Shown here one piece after another: positions 1-7,824 of a stretch of DNA of 64,000 nucleotides. The stretch's first letter is position 1, and the number at the start of each line of letters is the position of its first letter. The translations under genes and the position numbers were made by a program. Below the pieces are notes generated by a model. The model did no database searches, was not told the origin of the DNA, and saw only the letters and a program-made list of their open reading frames with translations. This stretch comes from Qipengyuania oceanensis (lineage in GTDB: Bacteria > Pseudomonadota > Alphaproteobacteria > Sphingomonadales > Sphingomonadaceae), in the NCBI RefSeq assembly GCF_009827535.1, contig NZ_WTYN01000001.1, forward strand, positions 1,984,001-2,048,000, read 5' to 3'.

Positions 1-606
1 GGCAAGGAACAGATCGCCAAGACCTGGAAGGACGTCGATCCCTCGTTCCCGGCCACCCCGATCCTCGTCTACGGCCCGCCGTCGACCTCCGGCACGCGCG
101 ACGCGCTCAAGGAGCTGATCCTCGAGGCAGGCTGCAAGACCGATCCGGCCACCGCGGCGCTCAAGGACAGCAACGAGGACGAGTTCAAGAAGGTCTGCAC
201 CGAAGTGCGTTCGGACGGCGCCTACGTCGACCAGGGCGAGCAGGACAACCTCATCGTCCAGAAGATCGAAGGCAATCCGAACGCCGTTGGCATCTTCGGC
301 TACAGCTATCTCGAAGAGAACGCCGACAAGGTCCACGGCCTGACGATGAACGGGGTCGAGCCGACCTACGAGAACATCGCCAGCTTTGAATATCCGGGTG
401 CGCGCCCGCTGTTCATGTACGTCAAGAAGGCGCATCTCGACGCCATTCCGGGCCTCAAGGAGTTCCTCGCAGAGTGGACGACGATGTGGTCGAAGGACGG
501 CCCGCTCGCCAAGATCGGCCTGGTCGCTTCGCCCGATGACGTGATGGCCAAGAACCAGGCTGCCGCGACGCAGTTCACCACGCTCGATGGCAGCGAACTG
601 AAGTAA
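1..606 (+). CDS. pstS: Phosphate ABC transporter substrate-binding protein PstS (C-terminal part)
   Basis: The last 201 residues of a periplasmic phosphate-binding protein; its start lies before the window. PstS captures inorganic phosphate in the periplasm and hands it to the PstCAB permease. The visible part has the ligand loop STSGTRDA at residues 28-35 of the fragment, a family hallmark where Ser, Thr and Arg hold phosphate, then the IFGYSYLEEN stretch found in sphingomonad-type PstS. The frame is open from base 1 and ends with TAA at 604-606, and a strong hairpin terminator follows. The pst permease genes are not visible, so any operon partners lie upstream or elsewhere. Identification is by family resemblance and is secure at the level of the PstS family. 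Confidence 0.9.
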   Translation, partial: GKEQIAKTWKDVDPSFPATPILVYGPPSTSGTRDALKELILEAGCKTDPATAALKDSNEDEFKKVCTEVRSDGAYVDQGEQDNLIVQKIEGNPNAVGIFGYSYLEENADKVHGLTMNGVEPTYENIASFEYPGARPLFMYVKKAHLDAIPGLKEFLAEWTTMWSKDGPLAKIGLVASPDDVMAKNQAAATQFTTLDGSELK

Positions 607-644
607 GCCTGCGATCCGCCCCGGCGGAATGCAGCATCAAGAAA

Positions 645-679
645 AAGGGCCGCTCCGTCAGTGCGACGGGGCGGCCCTT
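645..679. terminator. Bidirectional intrinsic terminator between pstS and the TonB receptor gene
   Basis: Two 15-base arms at 645-659 and 665-679 pair with a single G-U wobble around a 5-base loop. The arms carry A residues on the left and T residues on the right, so the structure can end the plus-strand pstS transcript and the minus-strand TonB receptor transcript that converge here. Confidence 0.85.
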
Positions 680-702
680 CTCGTTTGGGCAGGTGAGCCG
701 GG

Positions 703-3321
703 TCAGAAGGTGACCGTGCCCCGGACGTAAAGGAAGCGGCCGCTGAACCCGAACGGCGAGAGCGAGGAATAGGGCAGGAAGCTGTTGTTCGTGCCGAAGT
801 TCACCCCGTCGACCACGCCGACCGGCAGGCGGTCCGGATATTCGTCGAGCAGGTTGTTCGCGCCAACCGCCAGCTCGAAGAAGTCGGTCGGCTTCACCCG
901 TGCCTCGAGGTCGACGACCCATTTCGGGCTCAGTTCGATGTCACCCGGCGCCTCGCCCGCAGGCACGCTGATGTCGTTGCGGATCTGCGGATTGGCGTCG
1001 GACGAAGCCAGGCCGTTCAGCGTCGCGGTGGTGACGCCATCGGCCAGCAGGATCTTGCCGTAGCGGTTCGCATTGACCGTGAGGCCGAACGGCCCGTTGT
1101 CGAGCGAGGCCCCCAGGTTCAGCTTGTTGCTCGGCTGACCGTCGGTCAGGCGCAAGCTTTCCTGCCGGGCGAACAGGCGGTTGGCGGTAAAGCCGCTGAA
1201 ATCGCGCCGGTCGGTGATCTTGGTGTCGTTGATGTTAAAACCGACGTTGAGGCGCAGCGTGCCGATCCCGAATTCGGGGACACGGTAGCTGCCGACGATG
1301 TCGAGGCCCTGTGTCCGCGTGTCGATCCCGTTGATGAAGAACCGACCCGAAGTGCCGACCACGCCGGCGTTCTGCAGGATCTGCTCCACGTCGGCACCCT
1401 GCAGGTTCTCCGTCAGGACGATGCGGTCGTTGATCTCGATATTGTAGTAGTCGGCGGTGATGCTCAGCCCCGGGACCATGGTGAAGACCACGCCGGCGCT
1501 GAGGTTGAGCGATTCCTCGGGCTCGAGCGGCTGCGAACCGAGCGCGATCGCGATCGGCGAACCGACCGGGAAGGTCCCGACTTCGATCAGCTGACCGCCG
1601 ACGTTGTTGGTCGAAGTGGTCGAGAAATACTGCTGGGCCATGCCGGGTGCACGGAAACCGGTCGATGCCGAGCCGCGGATGCCCAGCCCGTCGATCGGCT
1701 CGAAGCGCGCGGCCACCTTGCCGTTGATCGTGCTGCCGAAGTCCGAGAAGTGCTCGTAACGGCCCGCGACCTGGATGTTGAACATGTCCGACAGGTCGGT
1801 GTCGAGCTCGGCGTAGACCGCGTAACTGTCACGCGATTCGTCGATCGCCGTGCTCGGCGAGAAGCCCGGGAAGACCTGTGCGCCGGGGGCCGAGGCAGGT
1901 GTCGTGAAGGCGAACGGCCCGGCGACGTAGCTCTGCAGTTCGCCCGCAACGATCTTGTAGTTCTCGTTGCGCCATTCGGCACCGAGCGCGAGCGAGGAAT
2001 CGCCGATGCCCAGGTTGATGTCGCGCTGCGCGTCGAAATTGACCGCCGTCTGGCCCGCACGCAGGCCGCCGGCGTTGAAATTGCGCTTGCTGACATCGCC
2101 GCCGAGCGAGGCGTTCCAGCTGTTCGACACGCCGTAATCCAGACGGTTCGAACCGTAGCCGATCGAGAGGTCGAGGTTCCATCCTGCGGCATCGCCGCGG
2201 ACGCCAAAAGTGCCCGCGACATCCTCGATCGTGCTGTCGATCTGCGGCAGGAAGCCGTCGGGGTAGTAGGGCACCCCGCCGTTGGCGAGGTCGCGGTTAC
2301 GGGTATCGAGCGATCGGCGGTAGAAGCCGGTGCCGTTGCCGTCGCGGATGCCGTAGCTGCCGAAGCTGTAGAGCTCCCAGTCGGCGCCGAGGTCCATCCC
2401 GGCGTTGACGAAGAAGTTGAACGCTTGCGATTCGCCGTCGCCATAACGGTGGCTGAAACGGTCGAAACTGGTTTCGCGCGGGTCGCCCGTGCCCGAATAC
2501 TGGCGACGCAGGTCGGGGCCGGACCGGTTGGTCGGCGAACGGTCGACATATTCGGCGGTGAAATTGAGATAGCCGCCGACGCCGACCGGCAGACCGATGT
2601 TGGTGCCGATCGTCCAGGTTTCGCCGTCGCGGCGCTTGCGCTCCTCGTCGCTGAAGACGATGTTCGGATTGTCGCTCGCGCCGGTTGTCGGAGAGACGCT
2701 GGCGATCTCGAACACGTCTTCCATCGTGGTGCGGTACTTGCCGTAGGACGCGCGGGCGATCCCGCCTTCGCTCTTCTTGAGCTGGATGTTGATCACCCCG
2801 GCAATCGCGTCGGATCCGTAAAGCGACGAGGCGCCGTCGCGCAGCACTTCGATGCGGCCGATCGCCAGCGGCGGGATGGCATTCATGTCGACGCCCGCCG
2901 AACCGCGACCGATCGAGCCGTTGAGGTTGAGCAGCGAGGAGATGTGGCGGCGCTTGCCGTTGACCAGCACGAGCACCTGGTCGGGCGCGAGGCCACGCAG
3001 GGTCGCCGGACGCAGCGAGTCCGTACCGTCGGTCAGCGAGGGCTGGGGGAAGTTGAACGAGGGAACGAGATTGTTGAGCAACCTGTTCGTTTCGGTGGTT
3101 CCTTGCTGGAGCAGGGCATCGGATGAGATGACGTCGATCGGGACCGAGCTTTCGGCCACGGTGCGATCGGTCCGGCGGGTACCGGTGACGATGATCTGCT
3201 GTTCGGGCACGGCTTCGCCGGCTTCGCTGGCGCCGTCGATTTCCTGCGCCAGCGCGGGCTGGGCGAATGATGCCAGGCCGACGCCGCTGGCGGCCGCGAG
3301 CAGATAAGTCTTGAAACGCAT
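703..3321 (-). CDS. TonB-dependent outer membrane receptor
   Basis: An 872-residue TonB-dependent receptor that would import a ligand across the outer membrane using TonB/ExbBD energy. Residues 1-25 form a signal peptide ending in ALA. A TonB-box-like segment, QQIIVTGTR, sits at residues 41-49, followed by the plug domain (VLVNGKRRH, IEVLRDGASSLYGSDAIAGV) and a long beta-barrel ending in an aromatic-rich strand with a terminal Phe, the usual signal for BamA insertion. I chose the ATG at 3321 because GGAGG lies 9 bases upstream and the signal peptide begins there; longer frames start within the preceding sequence. It follows the M1 aminopeptidase gene on the same strand at 127 bases. This pairing suggests peptide-related nutrition, but the ligand cannot be read from the sequence. 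Confidence 0.93.
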   Translation of the reverse strand: MRFKTYLLAAASGVGLASFAQPALAQEIDGASEAGEAVPEQQIIVTGTRRTDRTVAESSVPIDVISSDALLQQGTTETNRLLNNLVPSFNFPQPSLTDGTDSLRPATLRGLAPDQVLVLVNGKRRHISSLLNLNGSIGRGSAGVDMNAIPPLAIGRIEVLRDGASSLYGSDAIAGVINIQLKKSEGGIARASYGKYRTTMEDVFEIASVSPTTGASDNPNIVFSDEERKRRDGETWTIGTNIGLPVGVGGYLNFTAEYVDRSPTNRSGPDLRRQYSGTGDPRETSFDRFSHRYGDGESQAFNFFVNAGMDLGADWELYSFGSYGIRDGNGTGFYRRSLDTRNRDLANGGVPYYPDGFLPQIDSTIEDVAGTFGVRGDAAGWNLDLSIGYGSNRLDYGVSNSWNASLGGDVSKRNFNAGGLRAGQTAVNFDAQRDINLGIGDSSLALGAEWRNENYKIVAGELQSYVAGPFAFTTPASAPGAQVFPGFSPSTAIDESRDSYAVYAELDTDLSDMFNIQVAGRYEHFSDFGSTINGKVAARFEPIDGLGIRGSASTGFRAPGMAQQYFSTTSTNNVGGQLIEVGTFPVGSPIAIALGSQPLEPEESLNLSAGVVFTMVPGLSITADYYNIEINDRIVLTENLQGADVEQILQNAGVVGTSGRFFINGIDTRTQGLDIVGSYRVPEFGIGTLRLNVGFNINDTKITDRRDFSGFTANRLFARQESLRLTDGQPSNKLNLGASLDNGPFGLTVNANRYGKILLADGVTTATLNGLASSDANPQIRNDISVPAGEAPGDIELSPKWVVDLEARVKPTDFFELAVGANNLLDEYPDRLPVGVVDGVNFGTNNSFLPYSSLSPFGFSGRFLYVRGTVTF

Positions 3322-3448
3322 AACCATTTCCTCCGCATGGTATGAACCGCGCGAGGATGGCCACTTGCGTCTCAAAAGATAAGCGTCACCGCCACTTGAA
3401 CAGCATTATTTCACCGACTGTAACTTCTCCGTCACAATGCTGCGCGGA

Positions 3449-6097
3449 TCACTTTGCGGCAGCTTCCGCCAGTCCCCGCGTGATCTGGTCGCCGACTGCT
3501 TCCCGCAGCGCCGCGCATTCCCGCACGACTGCCAGCGAACGATCGAGATCGAGCTGGCCGCTGCCCTGGCTGGCGATGAAGGGTGTCAGCGCGGCCTGGA
3601 CCGCTTCCGCTTCGCTGGCGCTGCAGAACCCGCCGCCCAGCCCGAACATCTGGTTGCCGAAGCCGGAGAACCAGTCGGCCACGGTGTCGAAGTTCGCCAC
3701 CGCGTAGTCGAAGGTCGCCTGCCGCGTGGCGGGTGAGCCGAGGAGCGGGAACAGCGTGTAGATCTTCTCGAGGCTGTTGAGCTTGGGATTGTCGGTCAGG
3801 CCGAAGACGTAGGGCGCGAGGTCCGGGCGATCGATGCCGCCCAGTGCCTGCACCCCCGCCTGCCGGAAGCGCGAGTCCGTGCTGGCGAGAACCGCTTCGA
3901 ACAGGCGCTGCGAAGCCGGCTGGCCGCCTTGCTGTACGTAAGCCGAGAAAGCCTGCGCCTGGTATGCCGGGTCGAGCGCATCGGCGTCTCCGGCGAGCGA
4001 CGCTGCAGCTGCCGCGGCGAGCTTGTCGCGCAGAGCCTCATCCTCGCCGGAGCCGAAAAGGAAAGCGACCAGGCGCTGGCGGAGCGAGGACACTTCGGGA
4101 TCTTCGCTCGCGTAGGCACCGCGCGAGAAATCGGTGCCGAGGCTCGCCAGCCGCTCGGAGTAGAGCGAGCGGATGAAGGCGGCGTAGTTCTTGCGATCCT
4201 GTGCCGTCATCAGCCGGTTCTTGAGGCTCGACAGCTTGCCGGGGATGAAGGCGGCGACATCTGCTTCCGGGTGGGCTGCAAGGACTCTCGCCGTAGCGAG
4301 AACCTGGCTGAAATCGGTCGCGCCGGCCATGAAGCCGGCATAGGCGCTGTCGGCAACCGCCAGTGCTTCGCGCGCGGGCAGGCCGGGGGCAGCCGCGATC
4401 AGCCGGCTCCAGTCCTGTTCGGGCAGCGCGAAACGGTAATAGCCGTTGCCTCCGGCGTTGGGCATCAGATACGCGCCCTTGCCCACGTCGAAGCCGGGCA
4501 GATCCCCGCTCTTGCCGTCGAGCAAGGTGCATTCCTGCTTGATCCCGTTGCTCGCGCAGACCGGGATGATCCACTGCGACATGCTTTCGCGCTCGACCCC
4601 GATCGGCGTGAAGTGCGATTGGGCGATTGCATATCCGTCGCCCTTGCGGGTCACGGTAACCAGGGGCACGCCGCGCTGGCTGGTGAAGCTCTGGAACGCG
4701 GGAACGATGCGCGGGTCGTCCGACACGCTGCCGATCGAGTCGTAGAATTCCTCGGCCGTGGCATTGCCCCAGGCGAACCGCTGCAAGTGTCGGCGGACGC
4801 CCGCTTGGAAGGCCTGTTCGCCGAGGTAGCTTTCGAACATGCCGAGGACGTGGCCGCCCTTCTGGTAGGTGATTCCGTCGAAAGTCGCCTTGATGTCCTC
4901 GTTGCGCAGGACTTCCTGGTGGATCGGACGCCCGATGGTGCGCGAATCGTCGTCCATCGTGGCGAGCGCACCGGAAATCTGCGCGACCCCGATCCCGAGG
5001 CTCGGATCCCAGGCTTCGCCGATCTTGTCGCCCATCCAGCTGGCGAAGGCCTCGTTCAGCCAGATGTCGTCCCACCAGCGCGGGGTGACCAGATTGCCGA
5101 ACCACTGGTGCGCCAGCTCGTGCGCGACGACGTTGCCGAAACTCGCCTTCTGCGAATTGGGCGCATCCTCGCCCATCAGCAGCAACGGGTCCATGTAGGT
5201 GATGAGCCCGGCGTTCTCCATCGCGCCGCCCATGATCGGCGAGGCGATCTGGTCGAGCTTTTCGTAAGGATATTCGATGCCGAAATAGTTCTCGAGCAGC
5301 CCGAGGATCTCGGGCGTTTCCGACAGGCCGTAAGCGAGCTTGTCTTCCTGCCCCGCGGTCGCGATGTGCCGCAGTTCGAGAGGCCTTTTCCTGACTTCGT
5401 TGGCCGGGACGGTCAGGCCCTTCTCGGTGAAATCACCGACCGCGAGCGCCACCAGATAGCTCGGCAGCGGCTTGGTCGGGGCGAAATCGTAGCGCACCCG
5501 GTCGCCTGCCAGCGGACGCTCGCGCACCAGCGGCGTATTGGCATAGGCCCACTGGTCCTTCGGCACGGTGATGGAGATCTGGTAGGGCGTCTTGTGGCGG
5601 GGTTCGTCGAAGCCAGGGAACATCCGCCGCGCATCGAACGGCTCCATCTGCGTCCACGCGTACCACTTGTCGCCGACCTGGACACGGTAGAGCCCCTCCG
5701 CGCCGACCCTGAACTGCGAGCTGTAGTCGAACACGAGCCGGTAGTCCCCGGCGGGCAGTTCGCGTGCGAAATCGAGCGCGGCGACGCCGGTGGTCAGGAC
5801 CTGTTCGTAGGTCGCGCCGATCACGCTGCCATCGGACGCGACGGCGCTGACCGAGTGCATGTCGAGCCCCATCCCGTGCAGGTAGAGGCGGCTGGTCGCC
5901 TCGTTCAGCGTCATGTCGATTTCGGTGTGCCCGCTGAAGGTTTCCTTCGCCGGGTCGACGGCCATGTCGATGCGATAGGATCTGGGCGCGGCGCGATCGC
6001 TCAATTCGCCGACGGGCGGCTCTTCTGCGGCAATGGCTGCGGTGGTGGCGAAGAGCGAAGCGGACAGTGCGAGCACTGCGGAAAAGCGACGGCGCAT
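3449..6097 (-). CDS. Secreted M1 family zinc aminopeptidase
   Basis: An 882-residue gluzincin aminopeptidase that removes N-terminal residues from peptides. A signal peptide (about residues 1-23, ending AIAA) sends it out of the cytoplasm, unlike classical PepN. The catalytic set is intact: substrate-anchoring GAMEN at residues 291-295, zinc ligands in HELAH (H326, H330) with the general base E327, and the third ligand E349 in NEAFASW. A C-terminal ERAP1-like helical region follows. The start at 6097 has a GGGAG ribosome site in front and is the one that yields a signal peptide. It is followed on the same strand by the TonB receptor gene, so the two may cooperate in periplasmic peptide use. 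Family assignment is secure; the substrate range is inferred. Confidence 0.94.
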   Translation of the reverse strand: MRRRFSAVLALSASLFATTAAIAAEEPPVGELSDRAAPRSYRIDMAVDPAKETFSGHTEIDMTLNEATSRLYLHGMGLDMHSVSAVASDGSVIGATYEQVLTTGVAALDFARELPAGDYRLVFDYSSQFRVGAEGLYRVQVGDKWYAWTQMEPFDARRMFPGFDEPRHKTPYQISITVPKDQWAYANTPLVRERPLAGDRVRYDFAPTKPLPSYLVALAVGDFTEKGLTVPANEVRKRPLELRHIATAGQEDKLAYGLSETPEILGLLENYFGIEYPYEKLDQIASPIMGGAMENAGLITYMDPLLLMGEDAPNSQKASFGNVVAHELAHQWFGNLVTPRWWDDIWLNEAFASWMGDKIGEAWDPSLGIGVAQISGALATMDDDSRTIGRPIHQEVLRNEDIKATFDGITYQKGGHVLGMFESYLGEQAFQAGVRRHLQRFAWGNATAEEFYDSIGSVSDDPRIVPAFQSFTSQRGVPLVTVTRKGDGYAIAQSHFTPIGVERESMSQWIIPVCASNGIKQECTLLDGKSGDLPGFDVGKGAYLMPNAGGNGYYRFALPEQDWSRLIAAAPGLPAREALAVADSAYAGFMAGATDFSQVLATARVLAAHPEADVAAFIPGKLSSLKNRLMTAQDRKNYAAFIRSLYSERLASLGTDFSRGAYASEDPEVSSLRQRLVAFLFGSGEDEALRDKLAAAAAASLAGDADALDPAYQAQAFSAYVQQGGQPASQRLFEAVLASTDSRFRQAGVQALGGIDRPDLAPYVFGLTDNPKLNSLEKIYTLFPLLGSPATRQATFDYAVANFDTVADWFSGFGNQMFGLGGGFCSASEAEAVQAALTPFIASQGSGQLDLDRSLAVVRECAALREAVGDQITRGLAEAAAK

Positions 6098-6207
6098 ACA
6101 TTCTCCCGGAAAAGGAAAGGGCAAGCCGTCAGTCCCTCCGGCCCGCCCCGTCCGATAGCGCAACTGCTAACAGTTGAAACCGGTTTTGCAAGCGCCGACT
6201 GCGCCGC

Positions 6208-7812
6208 CTATTCCGCCACGGTCCAGCTGGTGACGATGCGGTTGGAAGGGCCGTCGGGCTCGATCACCACGATCGATCCGCGCGAGCGCAACCGCTCCGC
6301 CAGCGCTGCCACCGGCGCCTCCGGCCCCGCGAGCGAAACCGGGGTTCCGGTGCGCCGCGCCGCCCATTCGAGCAGGTGCAGTTGGTCGGTCGCGCTGTCG
6401 GGCACCTTGCCGTCTTCCACGGGGATGTCGGGCAGCGCGACCAGCGGCGGGCGCAGTTGCACGCTCCAGCCGGCCACGCTGGCGGAGATCCGCTGTTCGA
6501 GCGCGCGGTATCCGGACAATGTCAGCCCGTCGAGCGGCCTTGCCGTGACCATCGCGCGCCGGTTGCTCCGGTCGATCGTGACGTCTTCCTTGCCGACCCC
6601 GGCGACGAGCGCGAGCTCGCTGGTCATGGTCGCGATCTGGCGTTCGGTCGCGGCTTCCTGCTCGGCAGCGCGAGCCCGGGCAAGCTCGGCCTGCTCGGCA
6701 GCGCCCGGATTTGCGCCGACCCGGAACTGGTCGATCGACACGTTGGCATTTTCGCCGAGCTGGCGCTCGACTTCGGCAGTGACACTGGCATTGGCGCCCG
6801 ACCGGAATTCCGGCGTCAGGACCGTCGCGGTGATGCCCACCGGACTGCTGTCCCAGTCGATCTCCAACGAGCTGATCCGTGCCTTGGGCGGAAAGGCAGC
6901 GGTGATCGCCGTGCGCGCGATGCGCGTCCCGTTCGTCTCGGTGACGATCTGTCGCAGCGACAGGAAAAGCGGAATGGCGAGCGCCACGAACACGACGAAG
7001 ATCCCGATGCTCTGAAACCAGCCCTGCCGGCTCGAAAGCGTGGTCCTGAAGCCGTAAAGCCGCGCCATGACGGTTGCCGTCAATGCAATGGTCAGGAAGT
7101 TGGTCACGTAGAGCGCCAGTGCGCCGCCGAACACGGTCCAGTTGAGCGTCGCCAGGCCGAAACCGACGACCGCGAGCGGCGGCATGAGGGCGGTCGCGAT
7201 GGCGACGCCGACGATTGTCCCCTCGCGCCCGCGGATCATCGCATAACTGCCGGCGAGCGAGGAAAACAGCGCCACCATCAGGTCGAAGATATTGGGCCGG
7301 GTGCGCGAGGCGATCTCCTCGGTGACCGTCTGTAGCGGCGAGACCAGCACGATAAGCGCGCTGAACCCGACCGCCACGATCGAACCGATGGCCAGCGACT
7401 TGGCGCTGATCCGCAGCCACTTCTGCTTGCCCGACGCCAGCGCGAATCCGACGCCGAGGATCGGGTTCATCAACGGCGAGAGCAGCATGGCCCCGATGAC
7501 GACCGCGGGGGAACTGAGCAGCAGGCCCAGGATCGCGATGCCCGCCGACATCGTCGTCATGAAGATATAACGCGGCGTCGCCGGGCTTTCGGAAGCGATC
7601 TTGGCGATCACCGCCTGCTGGTCGATGCTGTCGCGCACGTCGCGCTGCCACCAGCCGCGGATCGGCGCGATGGCGCGGCCGATCGGACTGTAGACCCAGC
7701 TGGCGACCCGTTCCGCCTGTTCCATGGCGGTGGGATCGGGCCGACCGAGCGCTTCTTCTGCGGGCTCGCTATCGGCGCGTTGTTTGCCGGAGGTGGTCGT
7801 GGGGCTGTCCAT
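6208..7812 (-). CDS. DUF389 domain membrane protein
   Basis: A 534-residue integral membrane protein of the DUF389 family, whose function is not established. After a soluble N-terminal stretch of about 75 residues, a core of roughly six hydrophobic segments contains the family-typical run with VVIGAMLLSPLMNPILG and a second block with ALMPPLAVVGFG. The C-terminal half is soluble, with segments rich in Ala, Glu and Arg that could form a coiled coil, and a final domain of unknown role. The gene starts 12 bases after the ftsK stop on the same strand, so the two are probably co-transcribed. A stem-loop with 6-base arms (6161-6176) lies past its end and may help terminate transcription. Confidence 0.88.
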   Translation of the reverse strand: MDSPTTTSGKQRADSEPAEEALGRPDPTAMEQAERVASWVYSPIGRAIAPIRGWWQRDVRDSIDQQAVIAKIASESPATPRYIFMTTMSAGIAILGLLLSSPAVVIGAMLLSPLMNPILGVGFALASGKQKWLRISAKSLAIGSIVAVGFSALIVLVSPLQTVTEEIASRTRPNIFDLMVALFSSLAGSYAMIRGREGTIVGVAIATALMPPLAVVGFGLATLNWTVFGGALALYVTNFLTIALTATVMARLYGFRTTLSSRQGWFQSIGIFVVFVALAIPLFLSLRQIVTETNGTRIARTAITAAFPPKARISSLEIDWDSSPVGITATVLTPEFRSGANASVTAEVERQLGENANVSIDQFRVGANPGAAEQAELARARAAEQEAATERQIATMTSELALVAGVGKEDVTIDRSNRRAMVTARPLDGLTLSGYRALEQRISASVAGWSVQLRPPLVALPDIPVEDGKVPDSATDQLHLLEWAARRTGTPVSLAGPEAPVAALAERLRSRGSIVVIEPDGPSNRIVTSWTVAE

Positions 7813-7824
7813 GCGGCGGCGCGA

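Noticed and set aside
6161-6176. CAACTG/CAGTTG hairpin as an operator
   Set aside because: Short stem with no partner site; could equally be a weak terminator for the DUF389 gene.
3929-7015. An open frame of 1028 codons on the plus strand
   Set aside because: It is antisense to the M1 aminopeptidase and DUF389 genes, has the Arg/Val-rich composition of a shadow of GC-rich coding DNA, and shows no domain or ribosome site.
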